Assembly: GCF_015163075.1 (NCBI RefSeq)
Contig: NZ_JADDXU010000008.1
Coordinates: 310,001 to 374,000, forward strand
Source: Streptomyces justiciae
GTDB taxonomy: Bacteria > Actinomycetota > Actinomycetes > Streptomycetales > Streptomycetaceae
Length of the DNA: 64,000 nucleotides
Direction of reading: 5' to 3'
In this document: one piece after another, positions 25,293 to 33,055 of the stretch
Numbering within the stretch: position 1 is the first letter of the stretch
How the letters are laid out: every line of letters begins with the position of its first letter
The notes under the pieces: model-generated
Databases searched by the model: none
Told to the model about the DNA's origin: nothing
Seen by the model: only the letters and a program-made list of their open reading frames with translations
Made by a program: the position numbers and the translations under genes

Positions 25293-25361
25293 GGCGCGGC
25301 TTCCGGCCGGACCGGGCGCGCGCCGGTGCCCGAAGTCCCGGTGAATCGTTGGTCGAATGGG

Positions 25362-25390
25362 TTGGCCAGAGCTTGCCCACTGCCTACCAT
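25362..25390 (+). promoter_or_regulatory. Housekeeping-type promoter for the SurA-like lipoprotein
   Basis: TTGGCC (25362-25367), a 17-base spacer and TACCAT (25385-25390) match the HrdB-type consensus reasonably. They lie 55 bases before the start codon, which gives a short leader with a strong GGGAGG ribosome site. Confidence 0.5.
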
Positions 25391-25444
25391 CGATCACCGC
25401 AAGACTTTGTGCACCGTCGCACAAGCTCTCCTCGGGAGGTCTCC

Positions 25445-26092
25445 TTGCACCGCCGTCGTCGTCGCACCGCGCTCCTGCTCTCCGCCGCGATCGCCGCGGC
25501 ACCCCTGCTCACCGCCTGCGGCAGCGACGCGCACCCCGGCGCCGCGGCCGTCGTCGGCGGCCAGCGGATCACCGTCGCGCAACTGGAGACCAGGGTGAGC
25601 GAGGTCCGCGACGCCCAGCGCGCCGCGGTCGCGGACGACGCGCAGTACGCGCAGGCCATCGCCAAGACCGGCACCCTCACCCGCGACACCCTGCACGGCA
25701 TGGTCCTCGACCGCGTCCTGCACCGGGCCGCCGAGGACGCGGGCATCACCGTCACCCGCAAGGAGATCCAGACCATGCGGGCCGGCCTCGAACAGCAGGC
25801 CGGCGGCGCCAAGGGCCTGGAGACGGCCTGGCTCCAGCAGTACGGCATCGCCCCCGAGCGCCTCGACGACAACCTCCGCCTCCAGCTGGAGGCCCAGAAA
25901 CTCGCCACCGCCCTCGGCACCGACACCAGCCAGCCCGCCTTCTGGGCAGCCCTGTCCAAGGCCTCCAAGGAACTCGACGTCGACCTCAACCCCCGCTACG
26001 GCACCTGGGACGTCGAGAAGAGCAGCCGCGTCGACGCCAAGACCCCGTGGGTACGCGAGGTCACGGCATCGGGGACCCGGCAGACCGCCTGA
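25445..26092 (+). CDS. SurA N-terminal domain lipoprotein
   Basis: A 215-residue lipoprotein. The signal peptide ends at the lipobox LLTAC (Cys about 24), and the mature part begins AAVVGGQRITVAQLETRV, which is the chaperone helix pattern of SurA/PrsA-like proteins (about 35-160). There is no parvulin domain, so it is likely a chaperone without isomerase activity, acting on secreted proteins outside the membrane. Start: TTG at 25445, chosen because GGGAGG (25434-25439) is 5 bases upstream and the next candidate starts would cut into the signal peptide. It lies 94 bases upstream of mazG, as in other Streptomyces. Confidence 0.82.
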   Translation: MHRRRRRTALLLSAAIAAAPLLTACGSDAHPGAAAVVGGQRITVAQLETRVSEVRDAQRAAVADDAQYAQAIAKTGTLTRDTLHGMVLDRVLHRAAEDAGITVTRKEIQTMRAGLEQQAGGAKGLETAWLQQYGIAPERLDDNLRLQLEAQKLATALGTDTSQPAFWAALSKASKELDVDLNPRYGTWDVEKSSRVDAKTPWVREVTASGTRQTA

Positions 26093-26139
26093 CACGGGCC
26101 GCGCAGCGCGGCGGAACGGTACGGCAGCGCCGATCACCC

Positions 26140-26148
26140 TGTGGATAA
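26140..26148 (-). promoter_or_regulatory. DnaA-box-like sequence upstream of mazG
   Basis: TGTGGATAA, the reverse complement of TTATCCACA, lies 38 bases before the mazG start, where it would overlap the promoter. It matches one of the two boxes upstream of mfd. Confidence 0.45.
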
Positions 26149-26186
26149 CTCGCGGGGCGGTCGGCGCCGTGCGTTAGCTTCGAACC

Positions 26187-27173
26187 GTGAACACCACCAG
26201 CCCCGAAGCCACACCGGACACCCCCGCCGCTCCCGGCCGCATCGTCCTGCTGACCACCAGCCACCGCGTCGCCCCCGGCCTGCTGTCCTGGCCCGCCTGG
26301 CAGGCCCTGCACGCCGCCGACCGCGTGCTGTGCGCCGACGGCGCCCACCCGCAGCTGCCCTACCTGCGCGAGGCCGGGATACGGGTGGACGAGGCGTCGC
26401 CGACGGCGGAGGACTTGGTCGCCGCCTGCGCGGGCGGTCACACCGTGGTCGTCGTGGCGACCGGCGAGGGCGAACCGGCCCTCACCGACGGCCTCGCCCG
26501 CCTCGCCGGCTCGGGCCGCGTGTCCATGCCCGACCTGGAACTCCTCCCCGCCTCCTACGACCTCCCCGGCGCCCGCCTCCTCGACCTCGTCCAGGTCATG
26601 GACCGCATCCGCGCCGAGTGCCCCTGGTCCTCGCAGCAGACCCACAAGGGCCTGGCCAAGTACGGCATCGAGGAGGCGTACGAACTCGTCGAGGCCATCG
26701 AGGAGGGCGACCGTGACGAACTCCGCGAGGAACTCGGCGACGTCCTGCTCCAGGTCGTCTTCCACGCCCGCATCGCCGAGGAGGACCCCGACGCCCCCTT
26801 CTCCATCGACGACGTGGCAGGCGGCATCGTCACGAAACTGATCCACCGCCACCCCCACGTCTTCGGCGACGAGACGGCGACGACCCCGGAGGAGGTCAAG
26901 GCCCACTGGCTGCGCACCAAGGCCATAGAGAAGCAGCGCGAATCGGTGACGGACGGCATCCCCCTCGGCCAGCCCGGCCTCGCCCTCGCCTCGAAACTGG
27001 CGTCGAGAGTACGGACGGCGGGGCTGGAGGTGCCGCTGCCGACGGGCGAGGGCATCGGGTACGAACTGCTGGCACTGGCTGTACAGGCGGAGGCCGCGGG
27101 AGTGGACCCGGAGGCGGCGTTGCGCAGCGCCGCGCGGGCTTATCGGGACGCCATCAGAGAGACGGAAGGCTGA
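26187..27173 (+). CDS. mazG: Nucleoside triphosphate pyrophosphohydrolase MazG
   Basis: A 328-residue MazG. The N-terminal 120 residues (GRIVLLTTSHRVAPGLL) are the actinobacterial extension related to tetrapyrrole methylases; the MazG core follows with the metal-binding EExxE motif in EEAYELVEAIEEGDRDEL and EELGDVLLQV, and a second helical half after residue 220. The enzyme hydrolyses (d)NTPs, including damaged nucleotides, to NMP and pyrophosphate and cleans the nucleotide pool. The GTG at 26187 is the only start compatible with the extension. It converges on the P450 gene with a 6-base gap, with no terminator visible between them. Confidence 0.93.
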   Translation: MNTTSPEATPDTPAAPGRIVLLTTSHRVAPGLLSWPAWQALHAADRVLCADGAHPQLPYLREAGIRVDEASPTAEDLVAACAGGHTVVVVATGEGEPALTDGLARLAGSGRVSMPDLELLPASYDLPGARLLDLVQVMDRIRAECPWSSQQTHKGLAKYGIEEAYELVEAIEEGDRDELREELGDVLLQVVFHARIAEEDPDAPFSIDDVAGGIVTKLIHRHPHVFGDETATTPEEVKAHWLRTKAIEKQRESVTDGIPLGQPGLALASKLASRVRTAGLEVPLPTGEGIGYELLALAVQAEAAGVDPEAALRSAARAYRDAIRETEG

Positions 27174-27179
27174 GGCCCG

Positions 27180-28418
27180 TCAGGCGGCGGTGAACCGCAC
27201 CGGAAGGTCTCGGAGCCCTCGCATGATCAGGCCACCCCGCCAGCGCAGATCCACGGGGTCGGCGGCCAGTTCGAGGTCCGGCAGACGGCGGAGCAAGGTC
27301 GCGAGGGCAGTACGGCCCTCGAGGCGGGCCAGGGGCGCACCGAGGCAGTAGTGAATACCGTGGCCGTACCCGAGGTGCTGATTGTCACCGCGAGACAGGT
27401 CGAGAACGTCCGGATCGGCGAACCGTTCCGGATCGCGGTCCGCGGCGGCGAGCACGACCAGTACCGGGTCGCCGACAGCGATGGACTGCCCGCCGATGGT
27501 CAAGGGCTCGGTGGCGTAGCGCCAGGTGGCCAGTTCCACCGGGCCGTCGTAACGGAGCAGTTCCTCTACAGCGGTGTCGAGGAGCCTGGTCTCGCTGCGA
27601 TCGAGGGACTGCTGGAGCCGGGCGCGCTGAGCGGGATGGCGCAGGAGCGCGTACGCGCCGTTGCCGATCAGGTTGATAGTGGTCTCGAACCCGGCGAACA
27701 AAAGCACGAAACACATGGCGGCGGCTTCGTTCTCCGTCAGGTGCTCACCATGGTCGGAGGCGCGGATGAGGTCCGAGATCAGGTCGTCGCCGAGATCGCT
27801 CCGCTTGCGGTGGATGAGGTCGGCGAGATAGCTGCGGATCTTCTTGACCGAGCGGGCGACACCTCCGCGCGGGCCCCCTCCGTGGCGGATCATCATGCCC
27901 GCCCAGTCCCGGAAGTCGTCCTGGTCCTCGCGCGGGACGCCGAGCAGATCGCAGATGGCGTAGATGGGGAGGGGGAAGGCGAAGTCGTGGATGAGGTCGG
28001 CCTGTCCGTGGGATGCGAACCGGTCGATGAGATCGTCCGTCAACTCCTGAACCCGGGGCTCGAATTCGGCCACGCGGCGCGGGGTGAACGCCTTGGAGAC
28101 GAGGCGGCGCAGCCGGGTGTGGTCCGGAGGGTCGATGTTGAGCAGATGTGTCATGAGGTTGGCACTGCGCTCACCTGGGATCCCGGTCCGGCTCTTGCCC
28201 TGGGCGTCCTGGGCGTGATGGTCGGGATTCTTCGACAGGCGCTGGTCCGCGAGCGCTTGGCGCGCATCGGCGTAACGGGTCACCAGCCAGGCCTCGACGC
28301 CACTGGGGAGTTTTGTCCAGTGAACGGGGGCGTGCTCGCGCAGCCAGGCGTAGGCCGGGTAGGGGTCGGAAGCGAACTCCCAGGTGAAGAGTTCGGGGCC
28401 GGTGTTCGAGACGTTCAC
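27180..28418 (-). CDS. Cytochrome P450
   Basis: A class I bacterial P450 of 412 residues (422 if the upstream GTG at 28448 is used). The I-helix oxygen-binding motif is AGFETT, the K-helix ExxR is EELLR, and the heme loop is LGYGHGIHYCLG with Tyr where most have Phe before GHG. It resembles the CYP107/CYP105 group of tailoring enzymes. No ferredoxin or reductase gene is adjacent, so redox partners must come from elsewhere. Neither GTG start has a convincing ribosome site; 28418 is preferred because it leaves a family-typical N-terminus. Its promoter region runs into that of the recombinase. Confidence 0.9.
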   Translation of the reverse strand: MNVSNTGPELFTWEFASDPYPAYAWLREHAPVHWTKLPSGVEAWLVTRYADARQALADQRLSKNPDHHAQDAQGKSRTGIPGERSANLMTHLLNIDPPDHTRLRRLVSKAFTPRRVAEFEPRVQELTDDLIDRFASHGQADLIHDFAFPLPIYAICDLLGVPREDQDDFRDWAGMMIRHGGGPRGGVARSVKKIRSYLADLIHRKRSDLGDDLISDLIRASDHGEHLTENEAAAMCFVLLFAGFETTINLIGNGAYALLRHPAQRARLQQSLDRSETRLLDTAVEELLRYDGPVELATWRYATEPLTIGGQSIAVGDPVLVVLAAADRDPERFADPDVLDLSRGDNQHLGYGHGIHYCLGAPLARLEGRTALATLLRRLPDLELAADPVDLRWRGGLIMRGLRDLPVRFTAA

Positions 28419-28573
28419 AAGCTGACCGTATCCGCAGCCGGGTGGCACGGGACCCGGTGATCGGCACGGGTGACGCGAACATGCGTATGTTTCGTTGGAT
28501 AGGCGACTAGCCGGAGTTCAGGTTTTTGCAGGTGCTACGTCAGGACAAACGCTAACTTTCCGGCAAATGCAAG

Positions 28574-28605
28574 AGGCCCCGGAGCTGGCTAGAGCTCCGG
28601 GGCCT
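28574..28605. terminator. Strong hairpin in the leader of the recombinase gene
   Basis: A perfect 13-bp stem (28574-28586 with 28593-28605) and 6-base loop, followed by TTG. It sits only 24 bases before the recombinase start and downstream of the divergent P450 start. It may end a transcript coming from either side or act as an attenuator of recombinase expression. Confidence 0.7.
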
Positions 28606-28628
28606 TTGCCAGCCGTGAAGGGGCTGAC

Positions 28629-30584
28629 GTGTTCAACGCTATCGCTATGCCCATGTCCGGGGGCGAGAACGGATCGGAGCCGGGGCGTTTCGTTCGAGCG
28701 GCTCTGATGCTGCGGGTTTCGACCCATGAGCAGGCGCGGGGCTACGGGCTGGATGCCCAGGAGCGTGCAGGCCGGGCCTACGTCGCCAACAGGCCTGGAT
28801 GGAGCCTCGCTCCCGAGCTGATCTTCAGGGATGAAGGCGTGTCGGGGGCGACGGTCCGTCGCCCTGGCATGCTGCGGCTCGAGGAAGCCGCTCGCCAAGG
28901 CCTCATCGATGTCGTCGTGGTCGACACGCTTGATCGCATCGGCCGGACCGGTCGGGCATTCTGGGCCTGGATCTGGGCCATGGAAGACCTCGGCGTCAGC
29001 TTCGTCTCCGTCACCCCGGACATCGACACCACCACGGAGCTCGGTCGGCAGCAGCTGCCGTTCCATGCCCGCAGCGCGGAGGCAGAGTGGAACCTCATCC
29101 GCGAGCGGACGCAGGGCGGCCGCCAGAGCAAGGCCCTTGAAGGCGGCTGGGCCGGCGGTTCGCCACCCTGGGGGTACACCATCGAGCAGGCGGGCAAGCG
29201 CGGTTCCACGTTGATCGTGAACGACCGTGAGGCGGACGTCGTCCGCGCAGCGGTGACTCTGATCGTGGAAGGGAAGAAGAACGTCTCTCAGGCGGCTCTG
29301 GAGCTCAACAAGCTCGGGAAGTTCACTCGGAGCGGTCGGCCCTGGACGGCTTCCAACCTTCATCGCCGGCTAAGGAGTTCTGCTCTTCTCAAGGGAGAGG
29401 TCGTCTTCCGCAACCCTGCCGGCAGCGGGAAGAAGGGCACGAGACTCGACGAAGAGGGCGTACCTCTGCATGGAGACACAGTGACCATTTCGATCCCCCG
29501 CATCATCTCCGAAGAGAGAGCGGGAGCCCTCGTCGCGGCAATGCGGACGACGGAGCATGCCTCCCATGCGGCGCCTGTGGACTACCCGTTGTCCGGCCGG
29601 ATCCTCGGTGACTGCGGGTACCGGTACGTCGGGGCCTACCGCAAGTCCGACGACACCCGCTACTACCGATGCGGTGGCGGCAACAACGGCAAGGGAAGGA
29701 CGACGCACTGTTCTGACCCCTATCTGACCGCTGACGCGGTTGAAGCAGTCGTGTGGAGCGAGGTCGTGGCGCTCCTGGAGGACATGGACAGGCGCGGTGC
29801 GCTCCCGGCGCCGAGCCGCAGGGTCCTGCCAGGAGACATCGACAAGCAGCGTGAACGTGTGGCCCGGTTCGAGACGACGCTCCACCGGAAGGAAGAAGCC
29901 GCAGCACGGGCAGTGACCGAACTGGCCGCTGTTCCCGGTCTCGACCAGGCGGTGAAGGACGCCGTCGTGCGCCAACTCACAGAAGAAGTGCGGACCGTGA
30001 GCTATCTCCTGGCCCAGGCGAGGGCGGTTCTCGCGGAACAGGAAGAAGCACGACCGGATCTCGACCCGATGGTGAGCAAGGAGCTACGGGCACTGACGCT
30101 CTCCGAGATCGGAGAAGTGGTCGGCCTTCTGGACGTCATGGTGAAGCCCCTCGGGCAGGTGAGAAGGCGATCCGGAGTCAAGTGCAAGGTGACGGAATGG
30201 CATGAGAGGACCGGCACACCCGTCCCCGCCGAAGTGCCGGCACACTCCTGGGGCGCCGTCGAGGAGTTGATGGCGGCCAGTTTGCGTCGTCGTCAGTTCG
30301 CGCGGGGTGCGGTGGACGTCCGGACGCAGGTGAACGGGATTCTGTATCGGCTCCGCACCGGATGCCTGTGGGATGAACTCCCCGCCCGCTACGGCCCGTG
30401 GGCTCTCGCCAAAGACCGGCAGAACACCTGGTTCAAGAAGGGGTTCTGGCCCGTCCTCGTGAACCACCTGAACTCCACAGGCGTCAGCTCGCCGGTGCGG
30501 CGCGAGCGACTCGTCCCACCCCTCCACGTCACTACGGGAGTTGGACCGGAACCAGCCGAACGTGACTCCCCCTCATCTCTGTGA
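28629..30584 (+). CDS. Large serine recombinase fused to a DUF4096 transposase-like domain
   Basis: A 651-residue large serine recombinase. The resolvase catalytic domain spans about 23-175 with the nucleophile Ser31 (LRVSTHEQ) and the arginine-bearing GVSGATVRRPGM and DTLDRIGRTG motifs. The recombinase domain lies about 185-300, a Cys-rich zinc ribbon about 325-370 (DCGYRY, YRCGGG, THCSDP), and a coiled coil about 395-475. Residues 538-614 then match the N-terminal DUF4096 helical domain of IS5-family transposases (NGILYRLRTGCLWDELPARYGPW). The GTG at 28629 has GAAGGGG upstream. It stands alone between the P450 gene and rpfC with no phage or integrative-element cargo, so it looks like a recently arrived or relict integrase. 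Confidence 0.9.
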   Translation: MFNAIAMPMSGGENGSEPGRFVRAALMLRVSTHEQARGYGLDAQERAGRAYVANRPGWSLAPELIFRDEGVSGATVRRPGMLRLEEAARQGLIDVVVVDTLDRIGRTGRAFWAWIWAMEDLGVSFVSVTPDIDTTTELGRQQLPFHARSAEAEWNLIRERTQGGRQSKALEGGWAGGSPPWGYTIEQAGKRGSTLIVNDREADVVRAAVTLIVEGKKNVSQAALELNKLGKFTRSGRPWTASNLHRRLRSSALLKGEVVFRNPAGSGKKGTRLDEEGVPLHGDTVTISIPRIISEERAGALVAAMRTTEHASHAAPVDYPLSGRILGDCGYRYVGAYRKSDDTRYYRCGGGNNGKGRTTHCSDPYLTADAVEAVVWSEVVALLEDMDRRGALPAPSRRVLPGDIDKQRERVARFETTLHRKEEAAARAVTELAAVPGLDQAVKDAVVRQLTEEVRTVSYLLAQARAVLAEQEEARPDLDPMVSKELRALTLSEIGEVVGLLDVMVKPLGQVRRRSGVKCKVTEWHERTGTPVPAEVPAHSWGAVEELMAASLRRRQFARGAVDVRTQVNGILYRLRTGCLWDELPARYGPWALAKDRQNTWFKKGFWPVLVNHLNSTGVSSPVRRERLVPPLHVTTGVGPEPAERDSPSSL

Positions 30585-30609
30585 TCTTCACGTGATCTGC
30601 GCGGCATTA

Positions 30610-30622
30610 ACTTGTGACAAGT
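30610..30622. promoter_or_regulatory. ACTTGT-G-ACAAGT palindrome upstream of rpfC
   Basis: A perfect 6-bp inverted repeat with a single central base lies 88 bases before the rpfC start and 26 bases after the recombinase stop. It overlaps TTGTGA (30613-30618), which with a 16-base spacer precedes GATACG and could be an rpfC promoter; a repressor or activator site is likely. Confidence 0.45.
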
Positions 30623-30709
30623 GATCGTCTGCCGATACGTTCACCAACCAGCGTGGCGCCCAGCCTCACCCGCCGCGCCGGTCACCGCTGTCTCGCGAAA
30701 GGTCCCCGC

Positions 30710-31666
30710 ATGCTCACCGGGAACGGTCGTCACCGTCGCCCCCGCCAGGCTCCGGCACTGCTCGTCGCGGCCGGAGTGACCGGCTCCGCCATCGCGATCC
30801 CGCTGCTCGCCGCCACCGGCGCGAGCGCGGCCGACGGCGGCACCTGGGACAAGGTCGCCAAGTGCGAGACCGACGGCTCCTGGAGCCAGAACAACGGTGA
30901 CGGTTCCTACGGCGGGCTCAGCCTCTCGCAGGACAACTGGGAGAAGTACGGCGGCCTCGACTACGCCCCGAGCGCCGACCTGGCCAGCCGCAACCAGCAG
31001 ATATCCGTCGCCGAGAAGGTCCTCGCCGACCAGGGCGTCGGCGTCTGGGGCGCCTGCGGGCTGCTCAACGGGCTCAGCCAGGACTCGAGCTCGGCCGACG
31101 TCGACACGGGCGTCGGGACCGGTTCGTCCTCGGCGTCCGAATCCGGCTCGGAGTCCGATACGTCCGGATCGGGTTCGGAATCATCCGGGTTGCCCAACTC
31201 TGCGGAGTCCGGCTCGTCGGACGACACCTCCGATGGCGGCTCCAGCGACGCCTCTCCCTCGCCCTCCGCCTCCGCCGATGCGGACAACTCCGCCAAGTCG
31301 GACACGTCCGACTCCGGCCCGGCCGCCTCACAGTCACCCGACAGCTCGCCCACAGTTCCGGCGAATGAGGTCGAATCGGACAACTCCTGGCAGGAGGGCG
31401 GCTCTTCGAGCCTCGTCGACATCGGCGCCCTCGGTGCCGACAGGGGCGGCGACGCCAAGGCCGAGACCGGCACCGGCCGGCACCGTGGCGCGAGCGCCGA
31501 CGAGAAGGCGTACACCGTCCGCGAGGGCGACACGCTCGCCTCCATCGCCGACTCCCTTGGCCTCGACGGCGGATGGCGCCACCTGTACGCCGTGAACGAG
31601 AAGGTCATCGGCTCCGACCCGAGCGCCATCATGCCCGGTCAGACCCTCGTAGTCGGGGCCGAATAG
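30710..31666 (+). CDS. rpfC: Resuscitation-promoting factor-like lytic enzyme with LysM (RpfC type)
   Basis: A 318-residue secreted protein. A signal peptide (1-39, ending GASA-A) precedes an Rpf catalytic domain (about 40-115) with the catalytic Glu in KCETDGSW and the conserved YGGLSLSQDNW. A very long Ser/Asp-rich linker (120-265) follows, and a LysM peptidoglycan-binding domain ends the protein (about 268-316, YTVREGDTLASIADSLG). Rpf enzymes cleave peptidoglycan and promote spore germination and resuscitation. ATG at 30710 with GAAAGG upstream. The symbol follows S. coelicolor usage for the gene next to rpfA. No riboswitch precedes it, unlike rpfA. The recombinase gene ends 125 bases upstream. 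Confidence 0.9.
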   Translation: MLTGNGRHRRPRQAPALLVAAGVTGSAIAIPLLAATGASAADGGTWDKVAKCETDGSWSQNNGDGSYGGLSLSQDNWEKYGGLDYAPSADLASRNQQISVAEKVLADQGVGVWGACGLLNGLSQDSSSADVDTGVGTGSSSASESGSESDTSGSGSESSGLPNSAESGSSDDTSDGGSSDASPSPSASADADNSAKSDTSDSGPAASQSPDSSPTVPANEVESDNSWQEGGSSSLVDIGALGADRGGDAKAETGTGRHRGASADEKAYTVREGDTLASIADSLGLDGGWRHLYAVNEKVIGSDPSAIMPGQTLVVGAE

Positions 31667-31757
31667 GGCGAAAACCGGCGGGAGTTCACGTCATGCTTCG
31701 CGCTGAATGTCCGGTTTGGCGAAAGTGTGGGATGAGTCTCAGAAGCCCTGATCGTCT

Positions 31758-31787
31758 TTGAAATTCCCCGGATTCCGTGTCTACGGT
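31758..31787 (+). promoter_or_regulatory. Promoter of rpfA
   Basis: TTGAAA (31758-31763), an 18-base spacer and TACGGT (31782-31787) form a good housekeeping-type promoter. Transcription from it would start near 31794, immediately before the conserved riboswitch sequence. Confidence 0.5.
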
Positions 31788-31799
31788 CAACACCGCTCG

Positions 31800-32020
31800 T
31801 CACCACGAGCCCCGGCTGCCGCAACGCCGAATCCTGCCAGCGGCCGTACGGGAACAGTCGTCGCGTCAAGCGCCGTAGGCAGGAGCGGGGGACCCAAGGT
31901 AAGTGCCGGGCCCAGCAGTTCACGCTGGACCGGCTTGGGGTGAAGTCGCGCGGCGCGCCGAAAGGCGCCCAGCGCGGCCGGGCAACTCAACCGGCCCGAA
32001 CCCGACAGCTCACCTCGCAG
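31800..32020 (+). promoter_or_regulatory. c-di-AMP (ydaO-type) riboswitch in the rpfA leader
   Basis: The leader of rpfA carries the conserved blocks of the ydaO/yuaA c-di-AMP riboswitch in order: CGCCGAATCCTGC (31825-31837), GGCAGGAGCGGGGGACCC (31878-31895), CTTGGGGTGAAG (31934-31945), GGGCAACTC (31980-31988) and GGCCCGAACCCGACAGCTCA (31993-32012). Ligand binding turns expression off in known examples, lowering Rpf when c-di-AMP is high. A ydaO-type switch at rpfA is known from Streptomyces. Boundaries are approximate. Confidence 0.88.
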
Positions 32021-32041
32021 GCGTCGGTGAGGGGATCCACC

Positions 32042-32734
32042 ATGCTGTTTTCCGGCAAGGGCAAGCACCGTCGTCCGTCCAAGGCCACCCGCGCCGCCGC
32101 GCTCGCCGGCGTCACCGGTGTCGCCATCGCCGCCCCGCTGATGGCGGCCGGCAACGCCTCCGCCGCCACCGCCTCCGAGTGGGACGCCGTCGCCCAGTGC
32201 GAGTCGGGCGGCAACTGGTCCATCAACACCGGCAACGGCTACTACGGCGGTCTGCAGTTCTCGGCCTCGACCTGGGCCGCGTACGGCGGCACGGCGTACG
32301 CCTCCACCGCCGACCAGGCCACGAAGTCGCAGCAGATCGAGATCGCCGAGAAGGTCCTCGCCTCCCAGGGCAAGGGCGCCTGGCCGACCTGCGGTGTGGG
32401 CCTGTCCGGCGCCACCTACACCGGCGGCGGCAGCTCGTCCTCCTCCGGCTCCAGCTCTTCGAGCAGCGACAGCAGCACCAGCACCCGCTCCTCCGAGCAG
32501 TCGACCTCCCGCTCCTCGGAGCGCACGACCGCGAAGAAGACCGTCACCACCCCGACCGGCAAGAAGGTCAAGAAGGGCGACGGCGAGTACAAGGTCGTCA
32601 AGGGTGACACCCTCAGCACCATCGCCGCCGAGCACGACGTCAAGGGCGGCTGGGAGAAGCTGTACAAGCTGAACAAGGACATCGTCGAGGACGCCGACCT
32701 CATCTACCCGGGTCAGCAGCTCCACCTGAAGTGA
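32042..32734 (+). CDS. rpfA: Resuscitation-promoting factor RpfA with LysM
   Basis: A 230-residue secreted Rpf enzyme. The signal peptide ends near residue 39 (NASA-ATASEW), the Rpf lysozyme-like domain spans 42-118 with the catalytic Glu in AQCESGGNWS and the typical GYYGGLQFSASTW, a Ser-rich linker follows (123-165), and the LysM domain is at 183-229 (YKVVKGDTLSTIAAEHDV). It hydrolyses peptidoglycan and stimulates germination. The ATG at 32042 follows GAGGGG (32029-32034). It is controlled by a c-di-AMP riboswitch in its long leader and ended by a strong terminator at 32825. Confidence 0.95.
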   Translation: MLFSGKGKHRRPSKATRAAALAGVTGVAIAAPLMAAGNASAATASEWDAVAQCESGGNWSINTGNGYYGGLQFSASTWAAYGGTAYASTADQATKSQQIEIAEKVLASQGKGAWPTCGVGLSGATYTGGGSSSSSGSSSSSSDSSTSTRSSEQSTSRSSERTTAKKTVTTPTGKKVKKGDGEYKVVKGDTLSTIAAEHDVKGGWEKLYKLNKDIVEDADLIYPGQQLHLK

Positions 32735-32824
32735 CAAGGGGCTCGTAGCTGAACCACAGTGCCCTCACATCCGTGGTCCTCATACTGAAGGCCTCGTGAG
32801 GGTCACCCCCCGTCCCCACGGGCT

Positions 32825-32872
32825 CCCCGCTCCGGTGCGTGTTCCCCCGTACGCACCGGGGCGGGGCTTTTT
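32825..32872 (+). terminator. Rho-independent terminator after rpfA
   Basis: A 16-bp stem with one G-U pair (32825-32840 with 32851-32866) and a 10-base loop, followed by CTTTTT. One of the few in the window with a canonical T-tract. Confidence 0.9.
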
Positions 32873-32896
32873 GCGCGTACCCGATTTCCGCCGGGT

Positions 32897-32937
32897 TTCG
32901 GAAACCGTCTTTGTTCCGTTCGGAAACAATTTACGAT
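32897..32937 (+). promoter_or_regulatory. eno promoter region with two TTCGGAAAC direct repeats
   Basis: TTCGGAAAC occurs at 32897-32905 and 32919-32927, 22 bp apart, about two helical turns. The second copy abuts a probable -10, TACGAT (32932-32937); a -35 match is weak. The geometry suggests activator binding upstream of the enolase promoter. Confidence 0.4.
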
Positions 32938-33055
32938 CGGTTCTGTCCACGGGGCGGTCCACGCGGTGGCCGATCGCCCGGAGCCGGTTAGGCTCGTCTC
33001 GCAGAGTCGCTGCGGCAGTGCCGTAGCCGCGTCACATCCCAAGAAGGAGATGCTC

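Noticed and set aside
30585..30709. c-di-AMP riboswitch upstream of rpfC
   Set aside because: None of the conserved blocks seen at rpfA is present; the space is only 125 bases.
28449..30709. A larger integrated phage or conjugative element around the intact recombinase
   Set aside because: Flanking genes (P450, mazG, rpfC, rpfA) are core-like, and no phage, excision, replication or transfer genes are seen on either side.
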